From assembly GCA_037445225.1 (NCBI GenBank), contig JBBIKW010000001.1:310001-374000 (forward strand): a stretch of DNA of 64,000 bases, in the 5' to 3' direction. Under the pieces are notes generated by a model. The model was given only the letters and a program-made list of their open reading frames with translations. It was not told where the DNA came from and made no database searches. The translations under genes were made by a program, and so were the position numbers. The first letter of the stretch is position 1. Each line of letters starts with the position of its first letter. This document shows positions 59,293 to 64,000 of this stretch, in pieces. Source of the stretch: M3007 sp037445225 (GTDB taxonomy: Bacteria > Bacteroidota > Bacteroidia > Chitinophagales > Saprospiraceae).

Positions 59293-60117
59293 CTATTGCA
59301 ATACGAGGCGGAGCGTGTGTTGGACATCTCCCGATAGACGGATGCTGACAAAGTAAATTCCCGGCTCAAGTCCATACAGCGGCAGCGCCTCACCTTTTTG
59401 GAGCACCTCCGTACGCAGCAGTTGGCCTGCAGCATTTGACAAATACACCTCAAAACTATTTACCCCACCAATACCCTCTACGTACACGCAGTTTATAGCA
59501 GGATTGGGATAGAGGCGCATTGCTTGCCGAAGCAAAGGTTCGCCAACCGAGATAGTCGTGTCGGCCGCAAAAGGTCGTGCTATAGAAGAACTAAAAGCGA
59601 TGTCGCCACTCGAGCTGCCGTTGCCGTTGCAAAAGTTGCCGATAAGGTAAAAGCGGATCGTATCGCGCGCGGCTGTCGCAGGCGAAGTCCAATTAAACGA
59701 CCAAGTAGCGGGGTTGCCTCCAGAAAATAATTTAGGCGAGCGATGCTCCAGGTACTCGCGCCCAGCAAAAAATTCAGTGCCGCTCTGCGGATTAGTAGCG
59801 GCCAAGTCACCGGCGTTTTGGTTATTGCCATCCACCACCACCAGCTGAAACCCGCCGCGATTGGGATTGCCGCTTTGCGGAGTTAAAGTGATCTCCAGCG
59901 GGTATACAGTATTCGGACGCACTACTGAGGGAAACCCGCCAATATTGACCAAACCCGTGTAGTTGCCCCCGCCGTGGCAATTGTTGCAGGTGCCGTTGTC
60001 GAAAGGCGCCCCTGTAACTGCCGTGGGCGGATTGTTGGTGTTGGCCAGCCAAATCAGCAAGCCCAATACCAAGCCGAAAAATCGAAAAGCGCGGGAAGAG
60101 TAAAAAGATGGCTGCAT
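59293..60117 (-). CDS. CxxCH 'choice-of-anchor V' domain protein with T9SS domain
   Basis: This 274-residue protein shares the N-terminal 200 residues with the giant protein downstream: a membrane signal (FFGLVLGLLIWLANT), FDNGTCNNCHGGGNYTG (Cys44, Cys47, His48), LEITLTPQSGNPNRGGFQLVVVDG and IRFYLIGNFCNGNGSSSGDIAF. It then goes straight to a T9SS sorting domain (MRLYPNPAINCVYVEG ... LEPGIYFVSI). It looks like the compact parent or copy of the other gene, 96 bases away on the same strand. Whether haem is bound is unknown. Confidence 0.88.
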   Translation of the reverse strand: MQPSFYSSRAFRFFGLVLGLLIWLANTNNPPTAVTGAPFDNGTCNNCHGGGNYTGLVNIGGFPSVVRPNTVYPLEITLTPQSGNPNRGGFQLVVVDGNNQNAGDLAATNPQSGTEFFAGREYLEHRSPKLFSGGNPATWSFNWTSPATAARDTIRFYLIGNFCNGNGSSSGDIAFSSSIARPFAADTTISVGEPLLRQAMRLYPNPAINCVYVEGIGGVNSFEVYLSNAAGQLLRTEVLQKGEALPLYGLEPGIYFVSIRLSGDVQHTLRLVLQ

Positions 60118-60250
60118 GATTCCAAACTAAGTTTACGGGTGAAAGATACGGCGAGAACACCGCATGCTTCTTTTTTGTTACATGTGGTATATACTTTAAA
60201 ATTCGAAAGGCGGTTTGGGTTGCCGCCAACATTTTAGAAAGGCGGTGTCT

Positions 60251-60838
60251 TCAGGGCGTATTGCTCTTCCAAAAGTGGGCAGCGCCTTCTAATGCTTCGT
60301 AAAACCCTTCTCCGTATTTGCGCACAAGCGCGTCTCGAACAAACCGATAGAGCGGGATTTTCTCCGCCTTTCCGCACCGGCAAGCCGCAGCACAAATATC
60401 CCATTGGTGGTAGTTGAGCGCTTCAAATCCTCTTTCAGGATTGCGGTGAATACGCACGGGATACAGATGGCAAGAAATCGGTTTTTGAAAATCCGTAGCG
60501 CCGGCGCGGTAAGCGCGCTCAATGCCGCACTGAGCAATGCCATCGGCCCCAAGTACCATATAGGCGCACGGGCCGCCGTCGATGAGGGGCGTCGCATATT
60601 CTCCTGGCTCTTCACCACCTACGTACTTGCCTTGCCGCTCGATGGCGGCGATGCCGGCTGGCGAGAGAAAGGGCTTGATCTTTTCGTAGATGGCCTCCAA
60701 TATCGGCAACTCGTCTGCCTCTAAGGGAGCGCCACTATCGCCTTCCCAGCAGCAGGCGCCTTTACACGCCGATAGCTGGCAAGCAAAGTGCTCTTCAATA
60801 AGGGCAATACTCACCACTTTTCCGTCTATCCAAATCAT
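60251..60838 (-). CDS. DUF3109 family protein (cysteine-rich, YkgJ-related)
   Basis: From the ATG at 60838 the protein is 195 residues and matches DUF3109: MIWIDGKVVSIALIEEHFACQLSACKGACCWEGDSGAPLE, then YATPLIDGGPCAYMVL, IAQCGIERAYRAG, KPISCHLYPVRI and ICAAACRCG. The spaced cysteines suggest metal or Fe-S binding; the function is unknown. The start codon lies seven bases after the fabG stop, so they share an operon. A longer in-frame start at 60928 would overlap fabG. Confidence 0.9.
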   Translation of the reverse strand: MIWIDGKVVSIALIEEHFACQLSACKGACCWEGDSGAPLEADELPILEAIYEKIKPFLSPAGIAAIERQGKYVGGEEPGEYATPLIDGGPCAYMVLGADGIAQCGIERAYRAGATDFQKPISCHLYPVRIHRNPERGFEALNYHQWDICAAACRCGKAEKIPLYRFVRDALVRKYGEGFYEALEGAAHFWKSNTP

Positions 60839-60845
60839 GTGCGCC

Positions 60846-61586
60846 TCAAGTGTTGAGCGCTCCGCACACGGAAAGGACCTGCCCAGAAACGTAAGCGCCC
60901 ATATTCGAAGCCAAAAATACGCATGCATTGGCTACGTCTTCGCCCGTACCGAAGCGCTTCATGGGTATGGCGCTGAGGTAGCTCTCGCGCGTTTTTTCGT
61001 CGAGCGCCGCCGTCATCTCGGTCTCGATAAAACCCGGAGCAATCGCGTTGCAGCGAATACCGCGCGAACCATACTCTTTGGCTATAGACTTCGAAAAGCC
61101 GATAATGCCGGCCTTAGAAGCGGCGTAATTCGCCTGGCCCGCTTGCCCAAAGACGCCTACCACCGAGCTCATATTGATGATGCAACCGCCTGAGCGCAAC
61201 ATCGGCCTTAGGCAATGCTTGGTCAGGTTGAATACCGACTTGAGGTTGGTCTGGATAACTTCGTCCCATTGTTCCTCCGTCATGCGCAGGAGGAGCGTAT
61301 CGCGCGTGATGCCGGCGTTGTTGACCAAAATATCTATCTGGCTAAAGTCGCGCAGCACATCGGCCACGAGCTTTTCCGCCTGGGCGTAGTCGCCGGCATT
61401 GCTGAGGTAGGCGCGCGCTTGGGCGCCCAGCTCGGCTACCAGTCGCTCAGCGCGCTGGGCCGAAGAAGCCGAAACGTACGTGAAGGCCACGCGGGCGCCT
61501 TCACTCACAAACTTGCGCACGATAGCCTCGCCAATGCCGCGCGAGCCGCCCGTGACTAAAGCTACTTTTCCGTCGAGTAATGCCAT
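60846..61586 (-). CDS. fabG: 3-oxoacyl-[acyl-carrier-protein] reductase (SDR)
   Basis: The 246-residue short-chain dehydrogenase has the NADPH loop VALVTGGSRGIGEAIVRKF, DILVNNAGITRDTLLLRM, the active-site set Ser (INMSSVVG), Tyr and Lys (YAASKAG) and CNAIAPGFIETEMT. This is the FabG pattern of fatty acid synthesis rather than a degradative SDR. Length is standard. It is followed by the DUF3109 gene. Confidence 0.92.
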   Translation of the reverse strand: MALLDGKVALVTGGSRGIGEAIVRKFVSEGARVAFTYVSASSAQRAERLVAELGAQARAYLSNAGDYAQAEKLVADVLRDFSQIDILVNNAGITRDTLLLRMTEEQWDEVIQTNLKSVFNLTKHCLRPMLRSGGCIINMSSVVGVFGQAGQANYAASKAGIIGFSKSIAKEYGSRGIRCNAIAPGFIETEMTAALDEKTRESYLSAIPMKRFGTGEDVANACVFLASNMGAYVSGQVLSVCGALNT

Positions 61587-61662
61587 TTGAAAAAACTAGA
61601 TACCGGTGGTGTGAAAAAATGCTGGAAGAGCGGCAAAAATAGGGCGGCAGGAGCATTTGGCA

Positions 61663-62367
61663 TCAGAGCAACCCCTGGTCGGCCAAGCTGCAGTAGCCGC
61701 GTTCCGAGACAATGAGGTGGTCGAGCAAGGGGAGATGAAGCAGTTTTCCCGCTGCTACTAGACGCCGCGTCAGATCGATGTCGGCCTCGCTGGGTTCGAG
61801 GCTGCTGCTGGGATGGTTGTGTACGGCAATAATAGCCGAAGCGCGGGCATCTAGGGCCGTTTTGAAGACCAGCTTGGCATCGACAACCGTGCCGTGGAGA
61901 CCGCCGATGCTGATGCGCTCGCGGGCAATGACCTCGTTACCGCGGTTGAGGAGGAGGAGCCAAAACTCCTCGTGGTTTCGGTCGACCAAGGTCGCTGCGA
62001 TCACGTTGAATGCGTCTTGGCTGCATCGGATGCGCGGGCGCTCGCGCAGGTCGGCTACCTGGCGCCGCCGGCCGAGCTCTAAGGCCGCAGCGATCGCAAC
62101 TGCCTTAGCCCGACCCACGCCTTTCACGCGCTGCAACTCAGCCACGCTGCACCGCCCTAAGGCGTGTAGGTCGTGGTTGACCGAAGCTAAAATATCTTGG
62201 GCGACCGCTACGGCGCTTCGCCCAAAGGTACCGGAGCCCAGCAAGATGGCCAACAGTTCGGCATCGGAGAGGGCATCGACGCCTTTGAGCAACATCTTCT
62301 CGCGCGGCCGATCGGCTTCCGCCCACGTGTTGATGGCTCGATGCGCAGGAGAGATGTCTTTGGGCAT
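61663..62367 (-). CDS. radC: RadC family JAB-domain protein
   Basis: The 234-residue protein has an N-terminal UPF0758 helix-hairpin-helix part (MLLKGVDALSDAELLAILLGSG; VKGVGRAKAVAIAAALELGRR) and a JAB/MPN domain with the metal-site pattern HNHPSSSLEPSEADIDLT and the end VSERGYCSLADQGLL. The ATG at 62367 (MPKDISPAHRAINTW) gives the standard length; longer in-frame starts run into the divergent isomerase gene. Its role in DNA repair is doubtful in other bacteria and not shown here. Confidence 0.93.
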   Translation of the reverse strand: MPKDISPAHRAINTWAEADRPREKMLLKGVDALSDAELLAILLGSGTFGRSAVAVAQDILASVNHDLHALGRCSVAELQRVKGVGRAKAVAIAAALELGRRRQVADLRERPRIRCSQDAFNVIAATLVDRNHEEFWLLLLNRGNEVIARERISIGGLHGTVVDAKLVFKTALDARASAIIAVHNHPSSSLEPSEADIDLTRRLVAAGKLLHLPLLDHLIVSERGYCSLADQGLL

Positions 62368-62393
62368 GCTCGCTCTTTTGCCTTCAAAGATGG

Positions 62394-62401
62394 TACTTTT
62401 G
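62394..62401 (+). promoter_or_regulatory. -10 element (TACTTTTG) of the KpsF-type gene
   Basis: The box matches TAnnTTTG and ends 15 bases before the ATG at 62417, in the gap divergent from radC. Confidence 0.55.
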
Positions 62402-62416
62402 CGCATATTTTTCGAC

Positions 62417-63403
62417 ATGTCTACACCATCCCACACACCCTCCTCCCCGCTCGACATAGCCCAGCGCACCATTCGTCTGGAAGCACAAGCGCTGCTCGCC
62501 TTAGCAGAAAGCATTGGGCAATCGGCCGATTTCGCCGCGTGCGTAGAGACCATCATCAACAGTCGAGGGCGCGTTGTGCTCGCCGGCATAGGCAAAAGTG
62601 CCATCGTTGCCCAAAAGATTGCCGCCACTCTCAACTCTACAGGCCAGCCGGCTATTTTCCTGCACGCCGCCGACGCTATCCACGGCGACTTGGGCATGGT
62701 TCAACCCGAAGACATAGTCGTCTGCCTCTCGAAGAGCGGCGAAACTCCTGAAATGAAAATTTTAGTGTCGCTGGTAAAGAGCTTCGGCAATCGCCTCATC
62801 GCCGTTACGGCCAATCGCCACAGTACGTTGGCCCAACGGGCAGATTTTGTACTGTGGACACCGGTCGAACAGGAGGCCGATCCCAACAACTTAGCGCCAA
62901 CCGTTAGCACGACCAGCCAAATGGCCATGGGCGATGCCTTGGCAACGGCATTACTCACCCAGCGCGGCTTCACCCCCGAAGATTTCGCCCGCTTTCATCC
63001 TGGCGGGACGCTCGGCAAACAACTGTACCTCCGCGTGGGCGATCTAAGCGACCGAAACGAACGCCCTGCCGTACGCCCTTGGACCCCCTTGCGCGAAGTC
63101 ATCTTAGAGATCAGCAGCCGCCGCTTAGGAGTTACCGCTGTCCTGGATGAAGCCGACCGCTTGGTAGGTATCATCACCGATGGCGACCTTCGACGCATGC
63201 TTCAGAAAAATGTCGACCTCGAAAGCGTGCAAGCCCACCAAATCATGACTCCATCGCCCAAAACAATTGCTCCCGATGCTCTGGCTATACGCGCACTCGA
63301 GCTCATGCGCTGCCACGCCATCACTCAGCTCTTAGTCGTAGAGGGCGAGCGGTACAAAGGTGTCATCCACTTGCACGACCTAATCCGAGAAGGTATTGTA
63401 TGA
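62417..63403 (+). CDS. kdsD: KpsF/GutQ-type arabinose-5-phosphate isomerase (SIS + CBS domains)
   Basis: The 328-residue protein converts ribulose-5-phosphate to arabinose-5-phosphate for KDO and lipopolysaccharide synthesis. It has a SIS domain (GRVVLAGIGKSAIVAQKIAATLNSTG; EDIVVCLSKSGETPEMKIL; ADFVLWTPVEQEADPNNLAPTVSTT), FHPGGTLGKQLYLRV, and two CBS domains (TAVLDEADRLVGIITDGDLRRML; QLLVVEGERYKGVIHLHDLI). The ATG at 62417 is right for the family; the frame is open far upstream but that overlaps radC on the other strand. Confidence 0.93.
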   Translation: MSTPSHTPSSPLDIAQRTIRLEAQALLALAESIGQSADFAACVETIINSRGRVVLAGIGKSAIVAQKIAATLNSTGQPAIFLHAADAIHGDLGMVQPEDIVVCLSKSGETPEMKILVSLVKSFGNRLIAVTANRHSTLAQRADFVLWTPVEQEADPNNLAPTVSTTSQMAMGDALATALLTQRGFTPEDFARFHPGGTLGKQLYLRVGDLSDRNERPAVRPWTPLREVILEISSRRLGVTAVLDEADRLVGIITDGDLRRMLQKNVDLESVQAHQIMTPSPKTIAPDALAIRALELMRCHAITQLLVVEGERYKGVIHLHDLIREGIV

Positions 63404-63454
63404 ACATGCTATCCCCGCATCCAGCCCTTTTAAGGGCCTAAAAACTTGCAGAGC

Positions 63455-64000
63455 ATGCAAAAAAGTATTCTCTGGGAGGTAGTCCATTCCCTCAGCCGAA
63501 AAGAAATTCGCGAGCTACACAAGTGGCTCCATTCTCCGGCACATAACCTGCGCGAGGATGTCGTGCGCCTATTCGAGTACTTGCAAAAGCACCAACACTC
63601 CTCCTCCGAAGTCCTCGAGAAAAAGCGCATTTGGCAAGTACTTTTCCCAAAAACGCCCTACGACGACAGCCGTCTGCGCCAAGCCATGTTTTTCCTGCTG
63701 CGAGCCATCGAAGACTACTTGGTCTTCAAGCAAAGTACGGAAGACCGTGCCGCATATCTGAGCACTCTAACCAAAATCTATCGCGCGCGCAAGCTGGACA
63801 AAGCCTATCGACAAGTACATCGGCAGGGGCTGGAATGGCTCGAGGAGCAACCCCTTCGCAACGGATACTATTTGCTGCATCGGTATTTTTTGGAGCTGGA
63901 AGAGTATAATTACCGCTTGCCTATCTCCCAGAATGCTCCAGTTAATCTACAAGAGTCGGCAGATGCGCTGGAAAAGTGGTTTTTAGCGGAAAAACTGCGC
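63455..64000 (+). CDS. Hypothetical protein, 3' end cut by window
   Basis: From ATG 63455 the frame stays open for 182 codons to the window edge. The sequence is a helical, charged protein without signal or membrane segments (MQKSILWEVVHSLSRKEIREL; LFPKTPYDDSRLRQAMFFLLRAIEDYLVFKQS; TKIYRARKLDKAYRQVHRQGLEWLE). No domain is recognised. It may be a repeat-helix protein like others in Saprospiria-type genomes; I cannot assign a role. Confidence 0.75.
   Translation, partial: MQKSILWEVVHSLSRKEIRELHKWLHSPAHNLREDVVRLFEYLQKHQHSSSEVLEKKRIWQVLFPKTPYDDSRLRQAMFFLLRAIEDYLVFKQSTEDRAAYLSTLTKIYRARKLDKAYRQVHRQGLEWLEEQPLRNGYYLLHRYFLELEEYNYRLPISQNAPVNLQESADALEKWFLAEKLR

Noticed and set aside
61778..62416. Upstream extension of the KpsF-type gene
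   Set aside because: It is the antisense of radC; the normal family start and a promoter box lie at 62417 and 62394.
1..64000. tRNA, rRNA, riboswitch, phage or complete insertion sequence
   Set aside because: I scanned the gaps by eye and saw none that I could support; a covariance-model search (tRNAscan, Rfam) would settle it.

Overview
The window is a 64 kb piece of a bacterial chromosome, about 55% G+C and densely coding. It fits the Bacteroidota, probably a Saprospiria-like member. Six proteins carry a C-terminal Por/type IX (T9SS) sorting domain. TonB receptors have carboxypeptidase-like N-terminal extensions. SprB and HYR-like repeats are present, Shine-Dalgarno sites are weak or absent, and many start codons sit just downstream of a TAnnTTTG box, the Bacteroidota form of the -10 element. 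No rRNA, tRNA, CRISPR array, complete insertion sequence or phage gene is visible.

Layout. 1-5.7 kb: an S9 peptidase (minus, cut by the window edge), kynureninase, an OFA-type MFS transporter and a 40-residue partner peptide. 5.75-7.0 kb: a HigB/HigA toxin-antitoxin module next to the decayed remnant of a Tat-exported Gfo/Idh/MocA oxidoreductase. 7.2-10.7 kb: a T9SS protein with a PA domain, an NlpC/P60 protein lacking its catalytic cysteine, and QueE. 10.7-12.5 kb: a protoglobin-DUF2024-MarR operon whose promoter carries two matching palindromes. 12.5-22.7 kb: membrane dipeptidase, an EF-G paralogue, a TPR-like membrane protein, RsmG, a small outer-membrane barrel, CinA, a vanadium-haloperoxidase-like lipoprotein and a NarL-type regulator. 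22.8-28.97 kb: a giant T9SS adhesin-like protein with dockerin and cohesin-like parts, then malate dehydrogenase with a thioredoxin-fold partner. 29.0-32.1 kb: a TIR-domain protein of about 1,024 residues. 32.2-39.9 kb: a bacterial alpha-2-macroglobulin with a CLEQ thioester motif, and a FadH-type flavoenzyme. 39.9-46.4 kb: a TonB receptor with a CxxCH in its plug, a His/Cys-rich small protein, and a di-haem peroxidase between two related lipoproteins. 46.4-53.1 kb: Upp, Ddl, a HmuY-like/TonB receptor pair and an SPFH/NfeD pair. 53.2-60.1 kb: a secreted metzincin and two proteins with a CxxCH-bearing N-terminal domain, one extended by many SprB/PKD-like repeats. 60.3-64 kb: DUF3109 protein, FabG, RadC, a KpsF-type isomerase and the start of an unknown protein.

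Most genes are housekeeping or cell-surface functions. The parts most worth following up are the protoglobin operon with its operators, the long TIR protein, the NlpC/P60 pseudoenzyme, the HigBA operator beside a truncated gene, and the cluster of CxxCH-bearing envelope proteins. I cannot show from sequence alone that any of these is a new system; the TIR protein is the best candidate for an undescribed defence or signalling factor.
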